Part shown: in pieces, positions 51,675-60,781 of the stretch
Layout: every line of letters begins with the position of its first letter
Numbering within the stretch: the first letter of the stretch is position 1
NCBI GenBank assembly: GCA_009917455.1
Contig: QZDS01000011.1
Span: forward strand, 58,991-122,990
Direction of reading: 5' to 3'
Source: a bacterium 1xD8-48
GTDB lineage: Bacteria; Bacillota; Clostridia; Lachnospirales; Lachnospiraceae
DNA: 64,000 bases
The notes under the pieces: model-generated
Databases searched by the model: none
What the model was told of the DNA's origin: nothing
Seen by the model: only the letters and a program-made list of their open reading frames with translations
Position numbers and translations under genes: made by a program

Positions 51675-53546
51675 TTAAATATAGTTCATCAGCGAAGTCT
51701 GCATGATTTTTCCCGTCGCCATAAGCGCTGAATTATAAGTAAGCTCTGTGCCGGTGAGCTGAATGATAACCTCTGCAATGTCAATATCTTCATTTTCCGA
51801 CTTCAACGTCTGGAAATTGCTTCTCTGATCCATAAGCCGGTTGCTGATAAGGTCAAGACGCTGGCTTCTGGTTCCGTTTTCGGTAACCGCCTCATTGGTG
51901 GTGTTCAGATGTCCCTGCATTTTCGTGATGGTCGAGCCAAACATGTTATGGACGCTGTCACGCATATAGCTGTACGCCTTGTCGGCAGCTTCGTATTTCA
52001 GCCTTATATCATTATACTTCGGGTCGTCCTCGCTCATGCCTTTCATAACGGTTTCGAGGTCTCTCCTGGTGGCGTCTATATCCGTCAGCTTGTTAATGGC
52101 GCGCTCCAAATCGTCAATATCCCTGTCAAGGCCGTGGCCAAACACTTCGCTGGCCATGGTGTTGACCTGAATTTTCTGGTTGTAGCCTACGTCGTATTCG
52201 ATTTTCTGGTCAAGAGGGGAACGGTTAAAGTTATAGTTCGTCTTATCCGGATTCCCATTCTCGTCCAGAGTGGTTTTGGTACAGGCAAAATAATGCTCGG
52301 GGCGCAGGTCGCCGTCTTTCCAGCTGTTTTTGTTGTAGGTTACATTGATTGCCGAATCCTCGGTCATCTGCCCGGCATAATCATCATAAGCCGCATTGCT
52401 GAAAAGGATTTCGCCGGTTTCAGGAATAAAGAGGATTTTCTTCTCAGGAGGATTTTTACCATTTGCCTTAATCATCTGGTCATACGGGTCCGGCTCATCT
52501 GTTACATGAGCTTCTGTAATACCCTGCATATCCTTCTGCGTTTGACCGGTCAGGGTTATCGTCGGGTTACTATTCAGTGTCGCCGCTCCGGATGCCGCTC
52601 CTGTTGTTCCGTCAGCATTTGTTACCTTAGTTCCAACCGGAAGTATTGCGTTTCCTGCGGCGTCAAATGTGACCGTAGTCTCCTCAGCCAGGGTCACTGT
52701 ATTTGTGCCAACTGTCACCGACGTTCCTGCCGGCACTTTTGCAATTACGCCTTCTGGTGTTACGGCATCAGCACCTACAGTTATACCCTTAGTAGCACTG
52801 TCATAATTTGCAGACGTTTCTCCTGTCAGTTTATTCCCGCCTACTTCCGTCGGAACCGTATAAGTAATCTTTGGAACCGAACCGTCTTTCAGCGTATCAT
52901 ACGCCAGCCGGAGCCTGTGGATATCCCCATTTAATATCTTCTTTTCATCAACGCCGGCATACTTTCCGTCTTCCCAGTTATTTTTATTCAGCCCTGCCAT
53001 CTCGGCAATATCCGTGCAGTTCAGAATATCAAAATCCAGAAGCCCCTTAGGCTCTGTAATCGCGTAGTCAGGATATCCCTTGGGCTCACGCTCCACATCC
53101 TCCTTAAAGGAAAGAGGGGTATCCGTGCGGAAACCGGTGAAGATATACCTTCCGGCATAATCCGTATTTCCTGTGGAATAAAACTCATCGCGTAGGGACT
53201 TAAGCTGCCCTAACAGCACTTGCAAATCCTCACTGCCAAGGTGCTTGTTGTCGCCTTTGTTCGCCAGTTTTCCCATGCTGGTAAGCACATCGTTTATGGT
53301 TTTCAGTGCCTGCGCGGTAACGTCCAGCCAACTGTCCGCATCCGGCGCATTTTTTTCATAAAACTGTGTCATCTCGGAAACGCTGGTCCTAAGGCGCAGA
53401 GCGCGGATTGCAATTACCGGGTCGTCGGAAGGCTTGGTAATTTTCTTCTGTGTCGCCATCATGGTGCTCAGCTTATCCCGCGTTATTTTGTTATTATTGA
53501 TATTATACAGAGAATTATTCTGCATAATTTTATTTGTCATTCTCAT
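51675..53546 (-). CDS. flgL: Flagellar hook-filament junction protein FlgL, with large central insertion
   Basis: 623 residues; FlgL is usually about 300-450. The N-terminal D0/D1 (KIMQNNSLYNINNNKITRDK; ITKPSDDPVIAIRALRLR) and C-terminal helices (LTGTELTYNSALMATGKIMQ) are typical. The extra mass lies in the middle: a low-complexity Thr/Val/Gly-rich part (about residues 225-345, for example GTSVTVGTNTVTLAEETTV) and a further 80 residues. The central part would face outward on the junction. ATG at 53546 with GGAG upstream. Confidence 0.85.
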   Translation of the reverse strand: MRMTNKIMQNNSLYNINNNKITRDKLSTMMATQKKITKPSDDPVIAIRALRLRTSVSEMTQFYEKNAPDADSWLDVTAQALKTINDVLTSMGKLANKGDNKHLGSEDLQVLLGQLKSLRDEFYSTGNTDYAGRYIFTGFRTDTPLSFKEDVEREPKGYPDYAITEPKGLLDFDILNCTDIAEMAGLNKNNWEDGKYAGVDEKKILNGDIHRLRLAYDTLKDGSVPKITYTVPTEVGGNKLTGETSANYDSATKGITVGADAVTPEGVIAKVPAGTSVTVGTNTVTLAEETTVTFDAAGNAILPVGTKVTNADGTTGAASGAATLNSNPTITLTGQTQKDMQGITEAHVTDEPDPYDQMIKANGKNPPEKKILFIPETGEILFSNAAYDDYAGQMTEDSAINVTYNKNSWKDGDLRPEHYFACTKTTLDENGNPDKTNYNFNRSPLDQKIEYDVGYNQKIQVNTMASEVFGHGLDRDIDDLERAINKLTDIDATRRDLETVMKGMSEDDPKYNDIRLKYEAADKAYSYMRDSVHNMFGSTITKMQGHLNTTNEAVTENGTRSQRLDLISNRLMDQRSNFQTLKSENEDIDIAEVIIQLTGTELTYNSALMATGKIMQTSLMNYI

Positions 53547-53639
53547 AGAAATTATCTCCTGATTATATGCTTTGCCAAGTTTCTATGGTACAGTCTTTCC
53601 CAAAATGCTCCCGGTCTGCCTTCACAAACTGCAATGCTT

Positions 53640-55517
53640 TTATACTCCGGTCCGCAAAATCAACTGGTCGTAAACCTCTGTCAGCGTCTGTATCATCTTG
53701 GAAGCCAGCGTATAGGAATTCTGGAATTTCACCAGGCTCACCGCCTCCTCGTCCTCGTCCACACCGGAGATGGAATATCTCTGGTTGTCAATGGTGTTCT
53801 TAAGTCCGGTATAGGTATCGTAGAAGGTGTTGGCCTCGCCTGCGCTTAATGCCGCGTCTGAAAGGATTGCCTCCAACAGCTGTCCCGCCGTTCCGTTACG
53901 GAAGTGGAAAATGTTCTTGTTGGCAAGCATTTCAATCATCTCTTCAATCTTACCGCATTCCTCCACACCCACGTCCTTGCTGCTTCTGGTTCCAAGCAGG
54001 GAAGCGTCCTTTATCAGGGCTTCGTTTATGGTAAAGTTCTCAGCCGTCAGATTGTAGTAGCCTTTCTTTGAGATGTCGCCCAACATATCCTCGTCGAACT
54101 GGCCTTCTCCGTTTCCCTTTTTTCCTGTAAAGAAAATACACCCCTCATTGCCGTTGGCGTCTATACCGCTGGTAAATATCTTGTTAACTGTCTCGGCAAA
54201 GCCGCGAATCCAGGCATTCATCTGCTCCATGTAGTAGGGAATACCCTGATATTTGATTTTCTTTTCGTTCTGGACAGTTTTGCCCGGCTGTGCCTTTGCC
54301 GCAAGTCCGGTATTTTTATTTTGAGCCGGGTCTTCTTCAAAGGTAAAAGTATATGAGGCATTTCCTGTAACGGGGTCTACCCCGTTAAATTTCCAATCAC
54401 TGTAGTAGAAAAGTTTATTTCCGATATTAATCACGCCGCCGGAATCAGACAGGGTACAGTCCTGCATATTTTTCAGATAATCGGCTGTCACCTCAACAGT
54501 CACTGTATGCTCTGCTTTGCCCGTAACAGGGTCTGTCGGTCCCGCCTGAAAATCCTTCACTGTCCCATTAAAATTCGTCTCGTTATTCCCGTCCCGAAGC
54601 TCCAGCAGCCCTTTCAGCTTGCCGCCCATGGAAGAACTTAAAATATTGAAGGAATTTCCGTTCTCCCATTTGATATCATACAATCCGTCGGCGTCCGTCT
54701 GGTTCACCTTTTCGCTGGCGTCGCGGGGCTCGTAGGTAAGCTGTTTGTAATCGTTGCCGTCAACAAGTACCTGGCCTCCGGCGATACGAACCACATATCT
54801 GGTGGCGTTCGTATCTCTGCTGGCATTCTGCACATCCGCAATCTGGGTTTCCGTAACGTCCACATCTATGTACTCCGACAGTTCGTCGATAAGCAGCTCC
54901 CTCTGGTCTCTCAATTCGTTGGCTCTTGAGCCGGAAAGTTCAATCGTATTAATCTGTTTATTTAAAGTGGCAATCTTCTGCGCAATCGCGTTGATTGAGT
55001 CTACGCTTTCCTTAACCTCCAGATTGATATCCTTCTGAAGCTCCTTCAGATTACCGGCCATGTTATTAAAATAATCGGTCAGCGACTTTGCCGAAGCGAT
55101 GAACTGCTGCTTGGAGGTTTCGCTGCTGGAATTGGTAGTCACAGACTGGAGCGCCGCGCTGAATTTATCAAAAATCACCTTAAATCCGCTGGTTCCGTCG
55201 TCGTCAAGATATTTTTCAACCATGGACATATAGTAGCTTTTGGCGCTGTACTCTCCGTATTTGCAATTATTATTCCAGTATTTCACATCATAAAAATTGT
55301 CCCGCACACGCTCAATTGCAATGGTATCCACTCCGGCACCGGCACAACCGTAGGTGGCAAAAACCCGCAGCGCATTGTTTGCCTGCTGTGTCACCTGCTG
55401 GCGGCTGAATCCGTCCGTCTGGGCGTTGGCAATATTATTAGCGGTAGTATTTAATGCGGCGTTGGCGGCACGAAGCCCCGAGCCTGCAATATATAATCCA
55501 AAAAATTGTGACGGCAT
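53640..55517 (-). CDS. flgK: Flagellar hook-associated protein FlgK, second copy
   Basis: 625 residues. FLGLYIAGSGLRAANAALNT (wording in part) then NNIANAQTDGFSRQQVTQQ at the start and VSLVKFQNSYTLASKMIQTL at the end are FlgK. It is only moderately similar to the FlgK upstream (55591-57228) and is 80 residues longer in the centre. It could be the second junction protein with a divergent central domain. GGGGAGTG before the ATG. Confidence 0.85.
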   Translation of the reverse strand: MPSQFFGLYIAGSGLRAANAALNTTANNIANAQTDGFSRQQVTQQANNALRVFATYGCAGAGVDTIAIERVRDNFYDVKYWNNNCKYGEYSAKSYYMSMVEKYLDDDGTSGFKVIFDKFSAALQSVTTNSSSETSKQQFIASAKSLTDYFNNMAGNLKELQKDINLEVKESVDSINAIAQKIATLNKQINTIELSGSRANELRDQRELLIDELSEYIDVDVTETQIADVQNASRDTNATRYVVRIAGGQVLVDGNDYKQLTYEPRDASEKVNQTDADGLYDIKWENGNSFNILSSSMGGKLKGLLELRDGNNETNFNGTVKDFQAGPTDPVTGKAEHTVTVEVTADYLKNMQDCTLSDSGGVINIGNKLFYYSDWKFNGVDPVTGNASYTFTFEEDPAQNKNTGLAAKAQPGKTVQNEKKIKYQGIPYYMEQMNAWIRGFAETVNKIFTSGIDANGNEGCIFFTGKKGNGEGQFDEDMLGDISKKGYYNLTAENFTINEALIKDASLLGTRSSKDVGVEECGKIEEMIEMLANKNIFHFRNGTAGQLLEAILSDAALSAGEANTFYDTYTGLKNTIDNQRYSISGVDEDEEAVSLVKFQNSYTLASKMIQTLTEVYDQLILRTGV

Positions 55518-55590
55518 TTACTTCACTCCCCTGTGTATAAAATATTATTTCCTGTATACGGCGGCCAAAACAAATATATCCGCCCTTATG

Positions 55591-57228
55591 TTATCTTCCC
55601 AGCGTACTAATCACATGCTCCATCAGCTCGCTCACCACGTTGATATAACGGCTTGCGGCGTTATAGGCGTTCTGGAACATTACCATGTTGCTCATTTCCT
55701 CGTCGGAGGCAACGCCAAGCACCTGCTCTCTGGCAGCCTGCAGATTATCCACTGTCACTTCCTGATTTGCACAGATGTCATGGGCAACGGAACCGGAATT
55801 TGCGGCCTGGGATATCAAAGCGTCATAATAATTGATAAAGTTCGTCTTTGTCCTGACGTTCGGGTTCAAGGTGAGGACATCCTTGGTGAAAATCGCTTTC
55901 AGCGCATCGGCCGTATCCTGGTCAACGATATCATCCTTCTTTTTGAAGCTGAGAAGGGAAGGCGCCTGCTTTAACTCATTGTCAATCATCATATTTTCGA
56001 CGCTGAGCGTTTTGTCGCCGGTGATCTTTGACCGGAATATCTGAAAAGGCTGCCCCTTGTAATCTCCGTCGGTATAACACATGTAAGTGCTGTTCGGGTC
56101 CTCGGCCTTGGCAGCGTTTGCCGCATCCTCCAACACCTTGTTAATGGCCGTTGCAACCGCATTCATGAGCTGGTCGAATTCCGCCTGGACATTCATCATG
56201 ATAGACTGGGAAATATCCTTATCGTAGGTTGCCGGATCCAAATCCTTGTAGGTCGCCCGGTGGTCGCCCCTTGCATACAGCATGGATTTCAGAGCGCCGA
56301 TATCCGTATTCATATCGGTGGAAATCTCCTGGTTCATGTTAAAGAGCCTTGCGCCGTTCAGCCCTACAGGCTCGCCGTTTGCATCGGTGATAATTTCCCC
56401 GTTCGCGTCCTTTCTTGCAAGCTGATTCCAGTAAGGCGTATAAAAGCCGGTGTCCGGGTCGGCATACAGGCCGATTTCGTTGGCTCTGTCAGACTGGACA
56501 AAATCCTTGCCCTCTAACCGTATCAGGACGTTTCCGTGGACATCCGTCCTTAAATCTATATTTCCCATCGCTGAAAGTTCATCTATCAGCAGGTTTCTTT
56601 CATCTCTTAAGTCGTTTGCTTTCTCTACTCCGCCCGCTTCAATCTTTAAGATTTCCTCGTTCAGCTCGGCAATACGCTTGCCGTAGGCGTTCATGGTATC
56701 TACCTGCTTTTTGATTTTCAGGTTCAAGTCGTCCTGATACTCGCACAGCCCTTTGTAGACCGCCTGGCCGCGGGAGAGAAACTCCGTACACCTCTGCATG
56801 AAAACGCCCTGGTTTACGGCGTTTCCGGGGTCTCTTGCCAAATCCTGGACAGAACGCCACAGATTATCAATCGCACCTGCGAAGGCTTCGCCGTCAAGCT
56901 CCTGAAAAAGGCTGTATACTTCATCAAAAGCGTTGGCTGAAACCTCATAAAATGCGCTTCTGCCGGACTCCCGGCGATATGCTTTGTCGAGGAAATCGTC
57001 TCTGACCTGCTTAACCTGCGTGTAGCTGACACCAAACCCGACCTGCGTCCATGAAATGGAGGTCTTGCTGGTGGAAAGAGTATTATAAAATCGGGTTCCC
57101 TGCTGCACCTGCTGCCTGGTGTACCCGGTGGTATCGATATTGGACATGTTGTGTCCGGTGGTATTAAGCGCGTTCTGCCCCATCTGCAGGCCGCTGACGC
57201 CTACATATAAACTTCCAAATAAAGACAT
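55591..57228 (-). CDS. flgK: Flagellar hook-associated protein FlgK, first copy
   Basis: 545 residues, closest to canonical FlgK: MSLFGSLYVGVSGLQMGQNA, NMSNIDTTGYTRQQVQQGT, and a C-terminus MVMFQNAYNAASRYINVVSE. GAGGTG before the ATG at 57228. It follows flgN, its predicted chaperone gene, in the order flgM-flgN-flgK-flgK-flgL. Confidence 0.93.
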   Translation of the reverse strand: MSLFGSLYVGVSGLQMGQNALNTTGHNMSNIDTTGYTRQQVQQGTRFYNTLSTSKTSISWTQVGFGVSYTQVKQVRDDFLDKAYRRESGRSAFYEVSANAFDEVYSLFQELDGEAFAGAIDNLWRSVQDLARDPGNAVNQGVFMQRCTEFLSRGQAVYKGLCEYQDDLNLKIKKQVDTMNAYGKRIAELNEEILKIEAGGVEKANDLRDERNLLIDELSAMGNIDLRTDVHGNVLIRLEGKDFVQSDRANEIGLYADPDTGFYTPYWNQLARKDANGEIITDANGEPVGLNGARLFNMNQEISTDMNTDIGALKSMLYARGDHRATYKDLDPATYDKDISQSIMMNVQAEFDQLMNAVATAINKVLEDAANAAKAEDPNSTYMCYTDGDYKGQPFQIFRSKITGDKTLSVENMMIDNELKQAPSLLSFKKKDDIVDQDTADALKAIFTKDVLTLNPNVRTKTNFINYYDALISQAANSGSVAHDICANQEVTVDNLQAAREQVLGVASDEEMSNMVMFQNAYNAASRYINVVSELMEHVISTLGR

Positions 57229-57252
57229 TTTATCACCTCATAATTTTCAGGA

Positions 57253-57771
57253 TTATTGTTTTGCATCGAAGCCCCGGCCATCCACGCCCATGGTAACGCC
57301 CGCACTGGTGGCTCCTCTGTCGTAGTTGGCTGTCTCAGGCGCTGCCTTCATGGCCTGAAGCATATTCATATCGAACTCAACCATTTCCAGAGCGTTCTGT
57401 ATCAGAATACCGTTCTGTTCGTTGACGCTTCTCACTCCATGGACAGCCCTGCTTAATCTGTCATGCACTCTAGCCAGCTTCTGCTGTTCCTCGGGTCTTG
57501 ATTCAAGCATATCAATCAGATCCGCGATTTTCAGCGTGTCAACATCCTTGTTAATTACGTTGGCGATATCAGTAAACACTTCCTGTCTTTTTTTGTCCAG
57601 ACGGTTAATTCCACTGACAACGTTTTGTTCTTCATCCGTGATTTTGGCTAATTCTTCCAGATTGCCGGATATAATCACCGGCGTTTTTTGGGTAGATAAC
57701 TCCAGCAAGTTTTCGTACTCCCGGCTTTCCGAGTCGAGTACTTCAATCAGGTTTTCCATTAAACTTGCCAT
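57253..57771 (-). CDS. flgN: Flagellar export chaperone FlgN
   Basis: 172 residues, mostly helical: MASLMENLIEVLDSESREYE and LTSKI-free heptads, then DRLSRAVHGVRSVNEQNGIL. FlgN escorts FlgK and FlgL to the export gate; the two FlgK copies and FlgL are just downstream. Starts 6 bases after the flgM stop, with TGAGGTAACTT upstream. Confidence 0.8.
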   Translation of the reverse strand: MASLMENLIEVLDSESREYENLLELSTQKTPVIISGNLEELAKITDEEQNVVSGINRLDKKRQEVFTDIANVINKDVDTLKIADLIDMLESRPEEQQKLARVHDRLSRAVHGVRSVNEQNGILIQNALEMVEFDMNMLQAMKAAPETANYDRGATSAGVTMGVDGRGFDAKQ

Positions 57772-57777
57772 TAAAAG

Positions 57778-58053
57778 TTACCTCATTTCTTCATATTTCT
57801 GCATCAGCTTATCGGCAAAGCTGTCCGTGCTCACCTCATAATTACCCGACTGCAGTCTTGCTTTAATCGAAGCCGTCACATCCTCCCTGATGTCGCTGCT
57901 TGCCGCCACCGCCTGCTTGGCTGCCTGAATATCCTTGCCGAAGCTGGAAATCTGCAATTGGTCGGAAGCGCCGGCATTTCCCTTTAATCTGGATTTGGCT
58001 GCTTTCTTTGTATCATAAATCTGCTGAACCTGTGTGTAAGCTTCTATACGCAT
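57778..58053 (-). CDS. flgM: Anti-sigma-28 factor FlgM
   Basis: 91 residues: MRIEAYTQVQQIYDTKKAAK start and the C-terminal sigma-binding region ending DSFADKLMQKYEEMR, matching FlgM. It inhibits sigma-28 until exported through the finished hook. AAGGAGGAA before the ATG at 58053. First gene of the operon expressed from the sigma-28 promoter at 58132. Confidence 0.9.
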   Translation of the reverse strand: MRIEAYTQVQQIYDTKKAAKSRLKGNAGASDQLQISSFGKDIQAAKQAVAASSDIREDVTASIKARLQSGNYEVSTDSFADKLMQKYEEMR

Positions 58054-58131
58054 TCGGATTCCTCCTTCCGTGGATGTAATTTCTTAATCCGTGTGCATTT
58101 TCAATATTACTCATTTATTATTACACTAATT

Positions 58132-58158
58132 GTATCGGATAATTTCAGAAAGACTTTA
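58132..58158 (-). promoter_or_regulatory. Sigma-28 promoter of the flgM-csrA operon
   Basis: TAAA (58158-58155), 15 bases, TCCGATAC (58139-58132) on the minus strand; the -10 differs from the flagellin and flaG promoters at one base only. A sigma-28 promoter for the anti-sigma-28 gene gives feedback control. Confidence 0.82.
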
Positions 58159-58196
58159 GAGAGATTTTGAATTTTGTTGACTTCAAAAGAGAAAGC

Positions 58197-58213
58197 GGCG
58201 GCCAGTGGCCGCC
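58197..58213 (-). terminator. Terminator of uraA
   Basis: GGCGGCCA-GT-GGCCGCC type hairpin (58197-58213), with T-rich GCTTTCTCTTTT on the minus side; it follows the uraA stop. Confidence 0.7.
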
Positions 58214-58231
58214 CCCCAATTTTATGTTTTA

Positions 58232-59617
58232 TTATTTTTCAGATTTCCAGTTCGGACGCATGTCCACGCCTCTTGTCTTATCACCCTGGGGGTTGTCGCC
58301 AAAGACATAATCGTTGCCGGGAAGAACCGCGTTAAGAACAATTCCCGCAATAGCGGCGATTGCAAGTCCTGTGAGCGTGATGGACGTCCCGCCCACCGTA
58401 AAGGTAAGGCCGCCGTTGAACCCAAGTCCGCTTACCAGAATCACAGCCGCGATAATCAAGTTTCTGGATTTTGTAAAGTCCACCCTGTTTTCCACCACGT
58501 TCCTCACGCCGATAGCGGAAATCATTCCGTAAAGCATAAAGCTTACGCCGCCGATAATTGCGGAAGGAATGGAGCCGATAACCTCCGACATTTTCGGGAT
58601 AAAGCTAAGCACTATGGCATAGACTGCGGCGAGACGGATTACCTTGGGGTCGTAAACCCTGCTTAATTCCAGAACGCCTGTATTTTCACCGTAGGTCGTG
58701 TTGGCAGGACCGCCGAAAAGTGCGGACAACGATGTTGCAAGGCCGTCGCCAACCAGCGTCCTGTGAAGCCCCGGGTCCTCCAGATAATTTTCGCCCACGG
58801 TCGCGGAAATGGCCGACATATCGCCGATATGCTCCATCATGGTGGCAAGGGCAATAGGCGCCATAACGAGAACCGCCGTCACATCAAACCTGCAAATCCG
58901 GAAGGGCGGAAGTCCTACCCAGCTTGCCGCCTTAACGCCGGCAAAATTAAGAACCGCGCTGCCATCAGGGTTCGTCACTCCAAAGGCGTTCAAAAGCAAA
59001 GCCGCCGCATAGGAAATCACAACTCCCATAAGAATCGGAATGATTTTGAACATGCCTTTTCCCCAGAGGTTAAAGACGATAATCGTTCCAAGAGCAATCA
59101 GCGCCAGAAGCCAGTTGGTAGAGGCGTTGGAGATTGCGGACGGCGCCAGGGAAAGCCCGATACAGATGATAATGGGGCCGGTTACCACGGGGGGAAGATA
59201 TCTCATAACCTTCTTTATTCCTATCAGCCTGATAATTAAAGCCAGAATCAGATACAGCACGCCCGCCACCACGATACCGCCGCAGGCATAGGGAAGCTTT
59301 TCTCCCATGCTCATTCCGGCAAAAATGCCTGTGTCCAGCTGCGCCACCGTCTGAAAACCTCCCAGAAACGCAAAAGAAGAACCTAAGAATGCAGGCACCT
59401 TTAGTTTGGAGCACAAGTGGAAAAACAAAGTTCCAAGCCCCGCGCAAATCAAAGTAACCTGAATCGAAAGTCCTTCTCCTTCAAAATAAACATTCACTAA
59501 AATCGGTACCAGGATTGTCGCGCCAAACATGGCGAACATATGCTGCAATCCCAGAATCAGCATTTTGGGAATCCCGAGCGTCCGGGCATCCCGAATTGCT
59601 TCCTGCTGCTTAATCAT
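58232..59617 (-). CDS. uraA: Uracil permease, NCS2 family
   Basis: 461 residues with about 12-14 hydrophobic helices. MLILGLQHMFAMFGATILVP (in part) at the start, the NCS2 GGPANTTYGENTGVLELSRV block near residue 290 and GLPPFRICRF. Uracil/proton symporter function is supported by the neighbouring upp gene. GGAGGAAATTAA before the ATG at 59617. Confidence 0.92.
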   Translation of the reverse strand: MIKQQEAIRDARTLGIPKMLILGLQHMFAMFGATILVPILVNVYFEGEGLSIQVTLICAGLGTLFFHLCSKLKVPAFLGSSFAFLGGFQTVAQLDTGIFAGMSMGEKLPYACGGIVVAGVLYLILALIIRLIGIKKVMRYLPPVVTGPIIICIGLSLAPSAISNASTNWLLALIALGTIIVFNLWGKGMFKIIPILMGVVISYAAALLLNAFGVTNPDGSAVLNFAGVKAASWVGLPPFRICRFDVTAVLVMAPIALATMMEHIGDMSAISATVGENYLEDPGLHRTLVGDGLATSLSALFGGPANTTYGENTGVLELSRVYDPKVIRLAAVYAIVLSFIPKMSEVIGSIPSAIIGGVSFMLYGMISAIGVRNVVENRVDFTKSRNLIIAAVILVSGLGFNGGLTFTVGGTSITLTGLAIAAIAGIVLNAVLPGNDYVFGDNPQGDKTRGVDMRPNWKSEK

Positions 59618-59765
59618 TTAATTTCCTCCTCATATTTCCTTTGTACTTGTAAAGTTACTATTGCCTAGTATATATGGTCTCTTCTCTGATTGCAAGCAAA
59701 AAATATACAGAATCCGGCGCCTTTTATCCGCGTCCTTTTCCGGCCAAAAATATCCTTTTTTCGAG

Positions 59766-59794
59766 TTGACTTAAAGGGGCAGTTGCACTAAAAT
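59766..59794 (+). promoter_or_regulatory. Sigma-A promoter of upp
   Basis: TTGACT (59766-59771), 17 bases, TAAAAT (59789-59794). The leader to the ATG at 59918 is about 115 bases and has two hairpins: GAGTGGAAAG-CTTTCACTC (about 59834-59853) and GTTTGCG-CGCAAAC (about 59861-59881). No known riboswitch motif was recognised; the remaining gap to uraA at 59617 holds its promoter presumably. Confidence 0.6.
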
Positions 59795-59917
59795 TTTAAA
59801 TAGTATAACATGACTGACAGAAAATGAGTGGAAAGTCTTTCACTCGAAGGAGTTTGCGTCTGCGCTGCGTCCGCAAACCCTGTTATGAGCAAACGCAGTG
59901 CAGAAACGAGGTTATTT

Positions 59918-60565
59918 ATGGAACATTTGGAAAACATGAAGGACGTATTTATTTTGAGCCATCCGTTGATACAGCACAAGATTTCCCGGCTTCGGGATGT
60001 GAACACGGGCACCAACGAGTTCCGCAAGCTGATTGAGGAAATCGCCATGCTGATGGGATATGAAGCATTAGGCGACCTGCCCACAGAGGAGGTTGAAATC
60101 GAAACCCCCATCGAAACCTGCATGGCACCGGTTATCTCCGGCAAAAAGATGGCAATCGTCCCCATTCTGCGGGCGGGCCTTGGAATGGTAAACGGCATGC
60201 TCGCGCTTGTTCCCTCCGCGAAAGTCGGCCATATCGGACTTTACAGGGACCCCAAAACCCATGAGCCTCACGAATACTACTGCAAGCTCCCTGAACCTAT
60301 TGACCAGAGAACCATCGTCGTCTTAGACCCCATGCTCGCCACCGGCGGCTCCGGCTCCGAGGCGGTAAATTTCATCAAGAAGCATGGCGGCAGGCACATC
60401 AAGTTTATGTGTATCATCGCCGCGCCGGAAGGACTGAAGAAGCTGCGCGAAGACCACCCGGATATCCAGATTTACGTGGGTCATCTTGACAGATGCCTGA
60501 ACGACCACGCCTACATCTGTCCCGGACTGGGCGACGCCGGAGACAGGATTTTCGGAACGAAATAG
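59918..60565 (+). CDS. upp: Uracil phosphoribosyltransferase
   Basis: 215 residues from the ATG at 59918 (GAGGTTATTT upstream). [20 protein letters not shown] start, FRAGLGM-type loop ([14 protein letters not shown]), and the PRPP loop [16 protein letters not shown] (D137). Ends in [17 protein letters not shown], the uracil-binding end. Converts uracil plus PRPP to UMP; divergent from the uracil permease. Confidence 0.96.
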   Translation: MEHLENMKDVFILSHPLIQHKISRLRDVNTGTNEFRKLIEEIAMLMGYEALGDLPTEEVEIETPIETCMAPVISGKKMAIVPILRAGLGMVNGMLALVPSAKVGHIGLYRDPKTHEPHEYYCKLPEPIDQRTIVVLDPMLATGGSGSEAVNFIKKHGGRHIKFMCIIAAPEGLKKLREDHPDIQIYVGHLDRCLNDHAYICPGLGDAGDRIFGTK

Positions 60566-60573
60566 ATTTTATA

Positions 60574-60608
60574 ACAGGCGGTGAAAGCGGAGGGCTTTCA
60601 TCGCCTGT
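60574..60608 (+). terminator. Terminator of upp
   Basis: ACAGGCGG-TGAAAGC and GCTTTCA-TCGCCTGT form a stem of about 15 pairs, followed by CTTCTATTTTAC. Confidence 0.8.
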
Positions 60609-60624
60609 CTTCTATTTTACTCCA

Positions 60625-60704
60625 TTATAATCCCAGTGCAGTTTCTACTTTATCTGCCGATAGCCAGCCCTTTTCAAATCTGAAACAGGTTTAATATTGG
60701 GCAT
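60625..60704 (-). pseudogene. Remnant of a Phd/YefM-type antitoxin
   Basis: Minus strand: ATG at 60704 with GGAG upstream encodes MPNIKPVSDLK, the normal YefM-family start, then the frame is lost; a second frame in the same bases ends KGWLSADKVETALGL and stop at 60625, which resembles the family C-terminus. The middle (about 50 codons) is deleted and the frame shifted. No toxin gene is adjacent. Confidence 0.55.
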
Positions 60705-60781
60705 AATCGTCATCTCCTTATTTTCATTATATCCAGTTTCCTGATAAACAGCAAGGAAATTAACATGCAAAGCGCTGAAAG

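Noticed and set aside
51909..52934. 341-codon plus-strand frame opposite flgL
   Set aside because: Shadow of flgL; composition is odd (Cys, Arg-rich) and no start signal.
53220..53849. Plus-strand 209-codon frame opposite the flgL/flgK genes
   Set aside because: Antisense to well-supported flagellar genes, no ribosome site and no recognisable motif.
59794..59917. Riboswitch or PyrR-type attenuator in the upp leader
   Set aside because: Two hairpins are present, but no conserved ligand or PyrR motif and no T tract.
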